Assembly: GCA_900169235.1 (NCBI GenBank)
Contig: FWCC01000003.1
Location: forward strand, 210,206-274,205
DNA from: Zarea fungicola
Taxonomy: Eukaryota; Ascomycota; Sordariomycetes; Hypocreales; Cordycipitaceae
Length of the DNA stretch: 64,000 nucleotides
Direction: 5' to 3'
Both the position numbers and the translations under genes were made by a program. The notes under the pieces were generated by a model. It did no database searches, had not been told where the DNA came from, and was given only the letters and a program-made list of their open reading frames with translations. Below, one piece after another: positions 36,312 to 49,618 of this stretch (position 1 is its first letter; every line of letters starts with the position of its first letter).

Positions 36312-39300
36312 TTTTTTTCTGAGACTGATTTATTCTGTGAACTTGGCACATCTATTGCGGTCTGCAAAATGGCTGATAGGGGTGGCGTTACCATGACCTT
36401 TCCAGCGAACACTGCTGCGCTAAATGGTCTTGTTTGTTGTTTTCGTGGGCATGACTTTGGACTTTTAAAGGAGCATATGGGATTGATATCTGGCGTATAA
36501 AGCCACCATTTCCTTACAAAACGGGATTTACTGCATGGAGTATCTGGCAATGGTATAAATGACTCTACGGAGAATGGGGAAAATAGGAAAATAGCATCTT
36601 TTTGTACTAATTTCAACAACTGGGGAAAGCTGCCCATAGAGGACGATTTTCTGGACTAGACGAGACGGTCTCTAGACTCAACCATGCATGCATGACAAAG
36701 CAGACATTGACATTTTGCATCCTTCAATTCCAACTTTGGCCTTGTTTTTTTAAGAGTATCCTTTGTATCCCATCGGAGGATTATTCTAACACAGGTGGAA
36801 AGAAAGACTGACTAGACAGGCCGAGTTTCAAGATGAGTCTATTTTGCTGTCAGCTTCGCGCGGGTCCGGAACCAGAACAGGCAGCTCCATATGTTCCAAA
36901 GTGGCCGCCTCCACACTCCTTGGCTTGGTTCGAAGCCCTGTTTGTTGACGGCTCCGTTTTGTCGATCACATTTGCGGCATTATGCTCCCCATTTAGTACA
37001 CGAAACGGTCCTTTTTGTGTCTGGCGTTTTAGCCCCACGAGCATCCGGCATCTTCACCCGGCAAAAGGGCAGGCACATTTCATCAAGAAGGGAGGGAGTA
37101 AAGACCAGTTTAGTTATTATTGGCTAGTTTCGGGTACTTGCCCAGCTGAGGCTTATGCAAAACCTGGGCCCCTCGTTCGACAATTTTGTTTCCACCCCTG
37201 GCAATCTTTGCTTTTTTCTAAAGTTCTTCTCTTTTTGCGTCTTGATTTGAAATTGAAAGATCGTGTTCTTCAGAAATCGTAACCTGGAGCCTAATATTGC
37301 CCACTATGGCGATCAGTAGACACAATGTGAGATGGAACAGCTAGGGAAAGAACCAGCCGGTTGCTGGGAAAGAAATTTGAATGGGAACTTTACAAATCAG
37401 TAGCAGCTGCGGAGTAACGAGGCATGATGTCGATACTAGTAGTCTACGAAATGAAATAAGAGCATTCAAATGGGTCATCGAGGATTGACACAGACCTTTG
37501 TCATGCCGCAAATGATACCACATAGCTTCTGCATAGCCTTAGGAGCAGTTTAAATGAGACTAGTCGGGGATTAAGTACAAGTAGATGAATGGCTGGTGGC
37601 CTTGGCTTGCCGTCAGAAATTACGGACTCTATGTCGCGCCCCGGATGTGTCAAGTACCGCCTGATGAAAACGGGGAACATCTTCAGCAAAATCCACTTTT
37701 TATAGGAATGGCAGACGCGACGCAAAAGCAAGCTCTTGTGACGTTGGCCAAGCAGAAATAGGTGGTGCGTCAGAAGATGTGAAACGCAAGGGTTGCTCTC
37801 TTACGAGTTGTATTAGTACCAGCAACCTCGAACAGACAACCTTTGCTGGGCAAAAACCTACTCAGTTGGCGCGGCTGTTTACCACTGTATGCTGTAAAGC
37901 AGTGTGTTTTCAAATGTGATTGCATCATGAAAATGTATTCCTTTATGTTTAAATCCTACACTCGAAAACGAAAGCCTGTTCTGTTGTAGTTAGGGTTACT
38001 GTCTTGACTCTCCTTTTCAAACTCATACACAGTCTACTAGAAGCATACAACAAATCGTCCTCCTACAGAGAATCTGCCACCTTTTGTATTTGGAAAAGAT
38101 TGTATCACGCATCCACAAGTAGTTTTCAGACAGGCACATGGTTGTAGGTCTTTATGAATTAAAGCATGGGAGGAACGGGGTTAAGGAACGGCACATCTCC
38201 CCTGATCCCTGCTGCTGATATAAATTAATCATATTGCCCATTTTTTCTGGCCAATTTCCCATTAAATCATGTTGCTCAAACGAAGAAAAGCGTCACCGTT
38301 TGCGCATTTGAGGTGAGAGGTGTAGCAACTTGGCGCTATAACACCCAATCCCTGCTCCATAGTGCGGAGAATTCCGGACAGGGTTCCCATGACATACGAC
38401 AGCCAGTCACAAGAAAATCAAAGCCCTATGATAAAACGACTCTTGGCGGTAGATTACTTATAACGCACGGTGCGGTATAGGCCTGTTGGCAATCCCAAAA
38501 AGCTTAAAAGCTGAACTTGGCTATGGGGCAAAGTGGCGTGTCCGGGGAGCCTGATAATTTTAGTGTGTCTCCTAAACCATTTACTGGACAACTCGGAACG
38601 TCGATGCAAAACTTTCAGGCGATACATCAGAACCTAGCGGACAAGCTACTGGTTTGGCCAGCGCTAAGAAGCCTGATTATAAACTTGAGTTCAATTAAAG
38701 AAAAAGAGGTAGTGCTATGGGTCTTGACTCGGTGTCTGGCCGCCTCAATGCTGTAGGCTAGGCTCTCGCTTTCCGGTGCCTAGGGGCGAGAAGCGTAAAT
38801 AAGAACATCAAGTACTTTGACTCGTAATTGCATTCGATTTGGCTAGAATATCTGCCCGTTTCCCGCGCAAACAATTTCGCTGTGAGCTATGATTGGCTGC
38901 AAGTACGAGCTCACGAAACATTCCTGGTCGAAAAATGCCAGTCTGGGTTCATATATAAAATATGCACATTGAAGTGGCAAGATTAAACTGTAAAACAGCG
39001 GCCTGAATTCTGAGCCTCGAAAATAAAAGCATCTTGGCACGAGCCTTGAAGGGGGAGCACATAGTACTGTCGGCTATCAGAGCATTGACCTGGGAATGTA
39101 TGTATCCTTGTGTGTGCACTGTATGCATACTCGGCACGAAATACCTATTCAGTTTGTAAGCTTATGAGGGATTCCGGTCCCCTTGACAGTAAGAGCCCCA
39201 GTCTCAGCTAAGCCTTGATGCAGAGCACGGGGCCAAACATGGATTACGACGGACATGTGCCAGACTACATTTACACTTGCACATCGTTTGAGCTCACAGT

Positions 39301-40755
39301 CCACGTTCAACTCTGATGCCATCTCAAAGTGGCAGCCTATATGCACTGGCGTGCATGGTGCGTATGCGCGAGGCTTGGGTGGCCACCAACTCTTTGTTTG
39401 TCCACTCCGCTATATTATCACTGCGGTATAACCGTTTACACTGTTCAAAATCACATGCCACTTTACTGCCTCTTCTCTTTTTCACCCCTCTCAGGTTCTA
39501 CCAATCCAATTGCTAATTGTTTTGGCTCCTCCTCCTGTTCTTTTTTTAAAGTTCCGCGGCACCGTTACTGACTCCACAGGGGGGGTGGCCATGGTGAAAA
39601 AGGCTGTTGACTCGAGCATCGCGTCTCAGGAAGCAGAGTTAAAAGCGGCGCAGGTGTTTCAACGCCACTGTCCTAGTGTTTATTAGCGGGAACTAATTTA
39701 CTGGTAATGTGTCAAAAGGAACGGGAGTGGCAAATTCACAGCGCGGATAGAGAGAAGGGGCATTGTACAATTTTCAGGATAACTAGTACTTTACGCCACG
39801 TGAGAAATTCTACCAGTGGCTGCAGCCGAAAGGCACGGAGATATCCCACATCCCTTCTTTGCAGCTTATATCTGCTATTTAAAAATGTCTCATACATAGA
39901 CAGATAGAGATCTGCACGTGGACTGCCTTGGCAGCTGAAGGAAGAAAATGCCCCAGGAACTCGCAAGGCTTCTGGTGTTTCATAAAGACAATGGATCCCG
40001 AACCGTGTGGCCGTTGTCGAGTGTGTCAGAACTCTGTGTGTTGGCAATCGTGCGCTGGATTTGGGGGGGGGGGGGGCGGGTTCCGTCCAGGTAACGTTTT
40101 ATTAGCATTTTGCTGTGGGTAGGCTCACATGTCTGCTACAAAGGGTGCGGATAAAGCCTCCGATCTGCACAACATGTTGAGAACGCTGTACTAATAATAA
40201 TGAAAGAATCCACTACCGACAAGGCTCATCATGTCATTGTGGACAGCCAGAACGGAGTACATAGCTGTCGTTTAAAATTAGACGAGATCCGAGTCTATCT
40301 GCAGATGCTGCTAACCTACTAAAATCAGAAGCTGGGAGTGTAGATGTATTGCTGTAATTTCCTTGTCTTGTTTGTTTTTCTTTCTTATTCTATATCTTCT
40401 CTTCATTCTTTTCCGTAATTTCCTTCTTTTTCGGCTTGCTGGCTGTCGGACGGACAAACTGCTAACTCCGCAGCTATATTAGGTCAGGTAAGGCTGCTGA
40501 GGCTTAATAATCGACCACCATTGGCCAGAACCAAGTCCGCTAGTGCTTCACGCTGGATGGCATCGAAATCAGATAGATTCATTAAAAATAACACTTCTAT
40601 GCCCAATAATAGCTGCAGCGGACGTGTCGCCGTGATAAAACGATCACGAAGTTCTATTCTATTGAAGCACTGGCTCTGTCTGCCCATCAAGAGCTCTCTG
40701 CTGCAGCCTCAGTCCATCCCTAAACGAGAGTGGTCGTGAAGGCGGCATCATCACC
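36312..40755. other. 4.4-kb intergenic region, no gene seen
   Basis: Holds only short unsupported frames. The longest (36833-37282, 149 codons) has no recognisable motif and unlikely composition. A 14-G run lies at 40063-40076, and an ACGGAGTAC word (the TACTCCGTA family) at 40252-40260. The right part is the likely promoter of the Zn2Cys6 gene that follows. Confidence 0.55.
40063..40076 (+). repeat. Poly-G tract (14 G)
   Basis: A run of 14 G followed by CGGG. Such runs are often misread, so the length is uncertain. It lies about 680 bases upstream of the Zn2Cys6 regulator gene. Confidence 0.8.
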
Positions 40756-43618
40756 ATGACAGAAAATGCTACCTCCAGCGAGACTTCCGGTGAGGCCGCT
40801 GCGGACCTAGAGCCTCTCTCGTGTGTGACTTGTCGCTCTCGAAAGCTGAAATGCGACCGCTCGAAACCCGCATGCGCCCGCTGTGTCAAGGTTAACGGTG
40901 AATGCACATACCCTGAGTCTCGTCGGAAACCAACATTTAAACGGAAAAATGTCAAGGAACTAGAGGCTCGCCTAGGTAAGTATACTATTAATTGAAAATT
41001 CTGTCCTTTTCTTGATGGCTATTTCATGCTGACATGCGATACAGCTCAGGTTGAAGGCATGTTGAAAGACATTAACGGCAAGGAACTCGGTTATGACTCA
41101 GCCGAGGAGGCCGACTCTCAAGGCACACTCTTTTCAGATCTTGGACTGAACCCGGGAGGTGAACTGCCTACTTCGGCAACAGACGCCACTACCGACAGCT
41201 TTCCACGGCCTGGTTATGATAGTCAAGGCACCGACCATCCGAAAGAGTCCCATCTCATCGGCCTCGGAATGTCGGAAGCTCCCCCGCCATTCGAAGTTGT
41301 GGAAGATCTGTGAGTGTGTCTTCATCTCGCGTCCTCCCCCCCATCTCTAATGTCGATTCCAGACACAACACCTTTTTCGCTACGTCATATCACATGGTGC
41401 CAGTGGTGCACTCCGGTAGATACCTGCAGGCATACTATGCTGACAAGTTGCGACGGCCAGCCATGTGTCTACAATATTCTATATGGGCATTGGCAGCCCA
41501 TGGGCATCCAAAATATGATTCGTACTGTGAGGTATTCTATCGCCGCGCACGGCAATACATTCAGACAGACGAAATGAAGGTATGCGCTGACGTTGGCTGT
41601 CTCGTCTCATTCAACTAACATAAAGCGCAGGATGATGGAGAACATTTTATTACGCTGCAGCATGCACAGGCATGGGTCATTATCGCAACATACGAAGCGA
41701 AATGTATGCTTTTTACCAGAGCATCCATGAGCTGCTCTCGATGTGTACGCATCTGCCAAATGATGGGCCTTGATAGACTCGACGGTGGTGCGGATGATCT
41801 GCCTCCCGCTCTAGGGCCAGCTCGAACATGGGTAGAGCTCGAGGAGCGACGAAGAGTCTTTTGGGGAGCCTTTGCCATCGACTGTCATGCGTCCATCTCT
41901 ACGGGCTGGCCATACTTGATCAATGCTGGCGATGTAAGGACGGGCCATTGCCAGATTCCTCGTGTGCTATCAAACTAATTGGTGAGCTCAGATTATGACA
42001 CGGCTTCCAGCCTCCGAAGATGCTTTTTCCTCTGGTGAACAAGAAGAGACTTCATTCTTGCACCAGGTATTTGAGGGTGCCTCCTACGCGGGTTTCGCCA
42101 GCACAGTGGTCATCTCCCAAGTTTACAAATCTATCCTACGACATGTACACAGACCCAAGCCGGACGACTACCCAGAAGATCTGACGCACGGTGGTTTCTG
42201 GAAGCGTCATCGAGAACTCGACAATCAACTTTCCAGTATCTTTATGTTTATGCCAGAGCGATTTCAGCTGCCTGCACATCTCCGGGATCCTAGCGCTGTG
42301 CACCTGAACTTGAACATGCATGCATCCGTCATTTGCCTCCATCATGCGGCACTGGAGGTTGCGGAGAAACACAACCATCCGCAAGCTATTGTCGAGGAGA
42401 GCAAGAGCCGCTTAAAAGCGTCGGCCGAGGAGATTGTTTCTATTGTAAAAATGACTGCCCACAGAACGAACATGTTTGTAAGTGTCCCATCCGTCCTCAT
42501 GCCCATGCTTCTCTATCTCATTTGCGCTGGATTCTAATGAGCTCCATCCTCGTCCGCAGAAAAGCCCCTTGTGCGCTATATCTTTGTACTGCGCGGCCAC
42601 AGTATATGTCTACCTGACGAAGATTGACCCCATGCATGACATTAGCCCAGTGGATGTTTCCAGCCTCCAAATCATTGTTCATTCCATGGAGGCAATTGGT
42701 CGTACACATCAAATAACCAAAGCACTCTTGCAGCAAGCATGTCATGACATTGAGCGGAACAGTCTTGGTTCGAAAATTCGGTTCCCGGCACTTGCTAGGT
42801 ATCGAGATTCAACACTGCAGGAATTTGCAAGTATTCCTCTACTTGCGCGCAACTCTGTATCCCGTCATGCCAAAATTATGCCCGTCTTGCCAGGGCGGTT
42901 GCCGTTGGAGAATCCCGTCGGCGTGCGCGCGGAGGAACGCGGTGGCGCACGAGGAACCGAAGCGATGGTCAAAAAGCTCATTGGATCGGATTGCTTCCAG
43001 CCTGTTATTGGAGCTGTAAGTCGAAGTGTTTCTCGACCAGCCCCGCAACCGATAGTGAAAGATGTCACAGATACATACACGACAAACAAGCGCAGGCGAA
43101 CCTCGGGCAGTCCAGGACCGCCAGATATGGAGAGAGGGCCTCACTTCATGCCTAATACAAACGCAACGCACAGCAACCCGGCCGGTGCGGCGCCCTGGGT
43201 AGCACACTCAAATAGTTACAACAACATTTTTCCCTTGCCCGATCGGTCGACGCCCTCCAGTGCCTCTTCACCGGCGCACAACAACACTGGCAGCGGCGGA
43301 GGCAGCGTCCATACTGTCGGTATCTCGGGTCACAGCGGCAGCAGCCACGAGTCCCCCCCCGGCGGCGCCGGGGCAGCCATAATGAGTGGTCTGGGCACCA
43401 GCACAATTTTTGGGCTGGGAAACACGCCGGAGGAGAACCGGATCGACCTGCGCATGTTCCATGAGCGTACCATCACGCCAATGTGGTCCAGCGAAGAGGA
43501 AATGTTTGCCGCCCAGATTGCCCAGACAATGGCCAGCAATGGGGACATACCAGGTAGCTTGAACACATCGTGGAACTTTTTCACAGGCGATATACAGCCA
43601 AATTGGGGAAGACAATAG
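40756..43618 (+). CDS. Zn2Cys6 transcription regulator with fungal-specific TF domain
   Basis: Six exons (40756-40975, 41045-41309, 41363-41579, 41631-41933, 41992-42477, 42560-43618) give 849 residues; all introns are GT-AG and phases agree. The zinc cluster has Cys 23, 26, 33, 40, 43 and 50 (CX2CX6CX6CX2CX6C), followed by a basic linker and short coiled coil (FKRKNVKELEARL). The fungal-specific TF domain spans about 180-480, with HPKYDSYCEVFYRRAR and CVRICQMMGLDRLDG, then EERRRVFWGAF. The C-terminal third is Ser/Gly/Asn/Pro-rich, with a KRRR patch that may be a nuclear localisation signal. It is a nuclear DNA-binding regulator that would be expected to recognise CGG triplets. No metabolic cluster surrounds it, so the target pathway is unknown. 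Confidence 0.9.
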
Positions 43619-44769
43619 CAAACCTGAACGTGGAAGGGTCACTGTGGCGGCCGAGCAAATATTAGTTTCGGATAGTTTGGCGTACAAAATTTCAGCTCAT
43701 TTCTACTGTATAGTACTGTTTTCTATAAAAGGCGTGGTTTGGATACGGTTGAGAAAGTCTTTACTCACTATTTTACTCTGGATAGAAGAGGCGCCAGACG
43801 GCCACTTTTATCTTACGGGTCGGGATTCACGAGATTTCGATACCCTTTTTGATGGTCTGCTATTATGACTGGAGTTGCGAATCCGAGCCATAAGTTAAAT
43901 AAATAAAAACTACTAAACTCGGCCATGGCTTGGGTATTTATTAACAAATACTATATCTGAGTTTGTTATGTTTAAACTTGAACGGCCACACTTGTTTAGA
44001 ACTATCTCTCACGTTTACAACTCTGGCTTGAACTGCCTCAGCAATTCGCTCATTGCTTGACGTGGACTCTTTGAATGTCTTTCTATGCTTTCACTCAGTT
44101 CAAAGTGTTCAAAATGTAATGAAGTTGATGCCATTGATCTCAATAGTTATTCGGTCCAGGCGCATGAAAAAGGTGTGCGTGGGTTATTGGTTCAGAAGGC
44201 GGCCGCGAGCGGTATAAAAATGAAATTCTGGTGATTGACGTCATGGCAGAAATTCTCTCTTTAGCAATGTTGGTTTAACTGCGTCCTCGAGAGAGGCAAA
44301 ATCTACATTCGTCCAGCTTACGCAGAGGGCTGGAATTGCAATATGCCGATCTGGTGTCGCGACCGATTTCATGCATAGTTTTTTTTTTTTTTAAAAGAAA
44401 TTTACTTCTCATAAGTTTATGGTACGTATTTCTTTCGGAACACATCATTGCTTCATAGCTGTCGGTTACTACTCCGTAATTCTAGTCTAACATCAATGTC
44501 CCGATCTGCATCCGCGGTCAAATATAAGACCGACTTGGCACCAACACTCCAGAGTATCACGATGTAAATGGATCAAGAGAGGTATTGTACGCGTCATAGG
44601 TATTTAGTTCAAAGACTGGGTGACGGCACTGACTTTACTCATGTAAAAATATCACCAGGTTCTAGAATTTCAATATTGCGAAGGTAATATGCAAAACGCC
44701 GACGCCATGTTACCAGCAATTTCAATCTCTTTCACTTTATTCCCTTACGCAAACAAGTTACAGCAGCAT
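43619..44769. other. Convergent intergenic region, no gene seen
   Basis: About 1.15 kb of AT-rich 3' flank between the Zn2Cys6 gene (+) and the aspartic protease gene (-). It contains one TACTCCGTA word at 44470-44478 and a T run near 44380. No coding exon recognised. Confidence 0.55.
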
Positions 44770-46230
44770 TCATATCCCAAAAAAAAATGCAATGAAGGCA
44801 ACGGTCAGAAAGTATGCCGTTGATGGCATGGCTAAATCTGCGCTACTCTTAACCGGAAGTCCAGACTGAGCTTGGACAGGACGGGGAGCCGCCGTCGCAT
44901 CAGGAAGCGGACTCTTCCCAGTACCAATCTCGGTCACGTCGGGGATGTTGGTCATCGCGTCAAAGTTGCTTTGAGCCAGGGAGACTTCGTTGTTCTGGAT
45001 GTCATACACAACATATGCGCTGCGCAGAAAAGTATCTCCAAGTACTGTTACTCCGTTGCCTGCTGGGAAAATGCCAAAAAGACAAGCTTGGCTGCCATCC
45101 GCAAATCTGACCAGCTCTCCATTTGCAGATGAGATTGAGAGAATAAGCTCCTTCATAGCCACAGATATGGAAGCTGGCTCACTGAAATGGAACGTGATGC
45201 TGTCGTTGCGCTGCCCCAATGCACATGGAACAATGGCGAGTTGGGATTGCTCTACCCAAGTCGCATTGACCTCTGCATAGATAGACTTTGCCAGTTCTGT
45301 AGGCAGATAAGTAAGAGAGGATCCCGTATCAAGCAGAACTGCCAAAGCCATATCATTCGTGACCTGCTTCGATCCAACGTCTAGCCCCGTCATGGTAATG
45401 AAAAACTCGCGATAGACGGATCCCACCTTCTGAACTGGTATTGTGACGAGATTTCCGCGGTACTGCGACCTATCTACACCTCCAAATAGTACACTTCCTG
45501 TCGCTGAGTCGACATCATCAAGCCAGATACTATACGCAGAGGTGGCGATGTGGCCATCTGCGACTAACCTGGCAGGTAAGTTTTGGTACGGCTTTTGCTT
45601 TTGGTGCACTGCCTGTATTTCATTCTCGGGATACCCAATTCCCAGGATTCCTTGCCGGGAGCTGCTCACATATCCAATTCCAAATTGGAACGTCGCAAGC
45701 TCGATGTCTTCGAATCGAAAGGTGTCCATAACGTAGTCGCCACTCGCGCCAGATCCGTCAACATAAGAAATATTGAACCGGCTTTCCAGGTACTTGTATG
45801 TTGACGATGAGTTTGCCGTATATGTGCCAGCTGCATTGCATATATCGCGTGTTGATCTGCATAACATTGAGCCAGGCGTATTTACCCAGAGGTCACTGCT
45901 CCCTGTGTCCAGATGCAAGCGAACATTTTGCGCCGGTGTGCCAAGGGATGCATTCAAGAAGTAGAGGGTTTGCTATATCAGGTCTGTAAGAGACTGAACA
46001 AATTTCACTTTAAAATATTTACTGACCAAATTATCCAGACTTGCCTGGACAGTCTTGTTGCGTTTTGCAAGGCGCTCTCTGTCATGTGCGACAGGATCTT
46101 GAATACTGTTGCGATGGAGTGATAATTGAATTACGCGGGGCCAGCCATCCAGCTGCTTTTGAGTCCTTAAGCCATACGACCCGTTAAGCAAAAACCATGT
46201 TATTGCAATTAGTGCAATGGGCCAACGCAT
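44770..46230 (-). CDS. GPI-anchored (yapsin-type) aspartic protease
   Basis: Two exons (46230-46027 and 45972-44770) give 468 residues. The N-terminus MRWPIALIAITWFLLNGSYG is a signal peptide, followed by a basic propeptide (KRNKTVQ) near residue 60. Both active-site motifs are present: DTGSSDLWV with Asp90 and DTGSSLTYL with Asp282. FGGVDRSQY and GDTFLRSAYVVYD are further pepsin-family blocks. The last about 20 residues (AYFLTVAFIAFFFGI) are hydrophobic after a Ser/Pro-rich stalk, as for GPI attachment. The enzyme would act at the plasma membrane or wall on secreted or wall proteins, often after basic residues. The intron (46026-45973) is phase 0 with donor GTCAGT and acceptor TAG. Neighbours are unrelated. 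Confidence 0.9.
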
Positions 46231-48653
46231 CTTCGGCCCCAGCGCCGGGGCTACTAGGCGTGCCGACAACAGGTAGCTAAAGTCAGAGATTCGGGACTCG
46301 TACGCGTGTCGTATTTGGGGCTATTGGCTATTATGAGCTGCCAAAGCTGAGATTGTGCACGAAGGTGTATAGAAAACTGCGCGGTGGACAGCAGAGCTGA
46401 AAAACGATAGGTAGTGCGAACAAAATCCGTCAAGGAGCTAGAAGCGTTGTTGGGAGGTTCTATCCGTCGGTTAGGACTGCGGGCGCATTTATGAAATGTT
46501 CAAAAAGGTATGAAGAAAATAAGTCTGTCCCACAGTGAATATCTGGCAAGGGAGAGATTGGATACTGGACGTGCTCAGATAACCGGGGGAGAATGAGGTT
46601 GGTTTGGTGGTGTGATTGATATGGTGGCGTTATTAGGAGACAAGCTGGAGAATCTGTGGCCTCGGCTTAGGCGGCAGCTGACGTTGGAAGTAAAAATGCG
46701 GTAACAGGAAGAGTAGGAAGAAAAAAGCGACATTAATAAATGAATTAGCGGTTTCTTGCTCCGTTGGAGTGCGTGAACTAGCTATGCCTGACTGGAAAGA
46801 AGGCGTGTAGGGAAGGTCGCATCGGAGGGACTCTGGTGGTCTGGATACCAGTCTATGCACTATGTGCTTGTCATCGACATGACCATTGCAGTGCCAAGAA
46901 ACCTGAGGAATCGACGTTTTGTTCTGTAAGTTTGAATGTCGAGAAGAATACTCGTAGTGCTCTCCAGACTCAAAGCCATCCCACAATTTTACTTTGTGGC
47001 TAGCTTGCCCGGCGAAGTGTGGCAGCGGCGCCTTGGCTGAAGTGTCAAGTACTACGGAGAAATAAAGCGCAGTCCTGACTAAAATAAGCCCTTTCCATGT
47101 GTCCGAAGGGATGGGAGCGAGTTATTAGTGGACACACGGGACGATAAAACCAAGCCTCTGACGTGTGGTTCAGATGCCATGTCAAGGGCGGGTTTGGCAG
47201 GTTTTGGCTGTGGGGAGATGGCTTCATCCAGCGGCGGCGAGGTTTTTTCGCGCGCATGCATACCAGCTTTAGTTACAAAATAATATAATTTCTCTCACGT
47301 TGCCTGTATGGAATCGAGATCTTGGTCGATTCCATAAATCATATACCCTCTATTTGTTGCTACCTTTCTGCACACAGGTCTCGAATCTGTTGTCATGGAT
47401 AGCAGTCAGAAATTGCCGGCTTTTGGATATTTTTAACTGCTCTTCAAGGCATTAAAATATACTCTAAACAATATTGGATAGGCTGGGATTCAAGGCAAAA
47501 AACACTTCTGCGAGTCATTGCCGGCATTGACCAAGACTGGCGGCGAGCTGCTTGGGCGAGACTGATGCATAATGTTGATGCTTCAGACAATGGGGGGCTG
47601 ATTAAGCCGGTGGGATAATCTGATGGAGACTGCAGAATTGCAACACGATTCCTGTCAGATACGATATCCTTCATGTCGCTGTGCACAAAAGTACCAGTCG
47701 ACTTCCCCAAGTGCTGTCGCGCCAACGTCTCGAGATCCGCCCCCAGGTTTCGACCGAACAGGGCTAGGCCATAATAGTACTTGTGAAAGGGGCCTTATTG
47801 AGTGACCAATTAATGCTTCAAGCAATTTCATAGGGGTTTGGTTGATTATTGGGACCTTCTTTTTATTGTTACTTTGAAACTAGGTGGTACCTTTGCCATT
47901 GGGGCTCTTTACAGCAATGGGCAAATGTCTTGACTGGCTTGTGCTCAAATTGTAAGCCCCGATGCTGCACCCTAGGATCTCGGAGGTTTTTCTCCGACAA
48001 GACGCTGTAATTTATCCACTGCTATGACTATTACCCAGCTATGCATACTATTCATCAACAACAAGCCAGCTATCAGCAAGGAAGCATCTGTTGCTACTTG
48101 AAGACAGCCATGTGAGCAAATAGGTGGTGAGCTACCTAGCGTGCGAGCTTCATACCACAACAAGATTCTAGTAGTCATTACAACACCACGCTAACTTGTG
48201 TCAAAAGGTGACATATCAGTGAATATAATTTGTAGCTTTCAGTTTGACTCCCTGTTCTCCTCTACAATACAGAAAGAAATGTTGATGCCTAACCTAGTCA
48301 GCTGGGTGCGGCGGCTGCGCCATCGCCAGGCAGACACTTTCCGCCCATGCCCAGCATACCGTACCCGAGCAATCTCAGTGGTACTGCGACCACCAGCCAC
48401 ATCTATACGTACAATACGGTATTACTTGCTCATGGCAGTGATATGCAGCTGCCTACCGGATAGTGTCCGGCTTGTTTACAGCCCTCCTCCGCCTCATGCC
48501 GAGCTCACAGTAGCGAAATCTGACCTGCAGAACGGACAAGGTCAATTATAAGTGTGGTCATGCAGCCTTGTTTAAAAAACAAACGGCTCTTAGGCACCAT
48601 CGTAGATTTTCATCTCTATTGTGATCTTAGCCAATTTTTTCAACGTATTCAAA
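46231..48653. other. Divergent 2.4-kb intergenic region with a possible gene remnant
   Basis: Lies between the aspartic protease (-) and the V-ATPase proteolipid gene (+). Most of it has no coding signal. A minus-strand open stretch from about 47790 to 47444, with protein-like composition, is listed separately. Confidence 0.5.
47444..47790 (-). pseudogene. Possible gene remnant or unrecognised exon
   Basis: A minus-strand frame of about 115 codons stays open without an early ATG; it would begin just after an AG at about 47791. The translation (containing YYYGLALFGRNLG, LETLARQHLGKST and GLISPPLSEAS) reads more like a folded protein than the surrounding frames. I found no convincing upstream exon; a second open piece lies at 48178-47972 on the same strand. 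I do not recognise a family. It may be chance. Confidence 0.25.
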
Positions 48654-49470
48654 ATGGATTACGAAATTGTAGCAAGCCTGGACCGCTGGTAAGTTGTCAT
48701 CAAACCAACGGCGCCCAATCAGTCTGCAACTTATCCCTAACATATGATATCAAACCCCCTAGTCCCGCCTACGCAGTAAGTTCCCGGAGTCTTCATCGTC
48801 TTTTGAAGAAGAAAAGTCTTCATTCAAAAGTACAGAGTAATAACCATTGTCATTATAGAGCTTCTTTGGCACCATGGGTTGCGCCTGTGCCATCGTCCTC
48901 TCAACTTTTGGCGCAGCCTACGGCACGGCCAAGCCTTCAATTGGCATCTTTGCCGCTGGTATACTCCGCCCTGAGCGGCTCGTTCAAAACACGTATGTAC
49001 AGCGTTGAATATGGTTCAGGCCAATTCTAGGGAGGTCAAATAAACTTTGCTTACACAAAGTGACAATGACAGACTTTGCACAGTCATGGCCCAGATCTTG
49101 TCCATTTACGGTCTTGTGGCTTGCGTCGTCATGGTCCCCAGCATTAATGAGAAGATGGCGCTACACACAAGCTTTATGCAGCTGGGTGCTGGCCTTGCCG
49201 TCGGTCTCTGTGCCATGGCTGCCGGCTTCTCTATTGGCATTGTCGGTGATGCCGGAGGCAAGTAGCACTTGCTGTCCTTTATGACGAGACGAACTTTGAC
49301 GACTAACAAGACGTGACATTATAGTCCGCGCCAGCTCGCAGCAGCCGCGCCTCTATATGGGCATGGTCCTCATCCTCATCTTCTCTGAAGTTCTTGGGCT
49401 CTACGGCTTTGTCATTTCGGTTTTGATGATTACAAAGTCAAAGTCGGAGGTTACTAAGTGTCTGTATTAG
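48654..49470 (+). CDS. V-ATPase V0 proteolipid subunit (c-type, divergent)
   Basis: Membrane rotor subunit that carries protons across the vacuolar membrane. Five exons (48654-48688, 48763-48775, 48859-48992, 49073-49257, 49325-49470) give 170 residues, the usual size. Exon 2 is only 13 nt, and intron 4 (49258-49324) has a GC donor (GCAAGT). Four membrane segments are read: [17 protein letters not shown], then [10 protein letters not shown] loop and [10 protein letters not shown], then [16 protein letters not shown], and [12 protein letters not shown] with the proton-binding Glu. [17 protein letters not shown] matches subunit c better than c' or c'', but [14 protein letters not shown] and the MITKSKSEV tail differ from the very conserved canonical protein. 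A divergent extra copy is therefore more likely than the main VMA3. It converges on VPS18, 148 bases away. Confidence 0.85.
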
Positions 49471-49618
49471 TCGCGACAATTAGAGCTGAAAATCGATGCT
49501 TTCTCATGGGAAATAGTTAGAGGCAACTTTAACTCAAAATTATGTTACACATGGGTAAAGGATGCCGAAACTGCCTGCCGGCTCAGTAAAACGGTATACT
49601 TAATCTGCATCAACAGCT

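Noticed and set aside
36833..37282. 149-codon plus-strand frame
   Set aside because: No domain, scattered Cys/Trp composition and no spliced partner; treated as chance.
40063..40080. Poly-G tract as a G-quadruplex
   Set aside because: A single run is not enough to claim a quadruplex, and run length in assemblies is unreliable.
48560..48775. Long unspliced first exon for the V-ATPase proteolipid from ATG 48560
   Set aside because: It would add an unrelated leader of about 70 residues; the spliced start at 48654 with the 13-nt exon gives the expected short N-terminus before CPAYASFFG.
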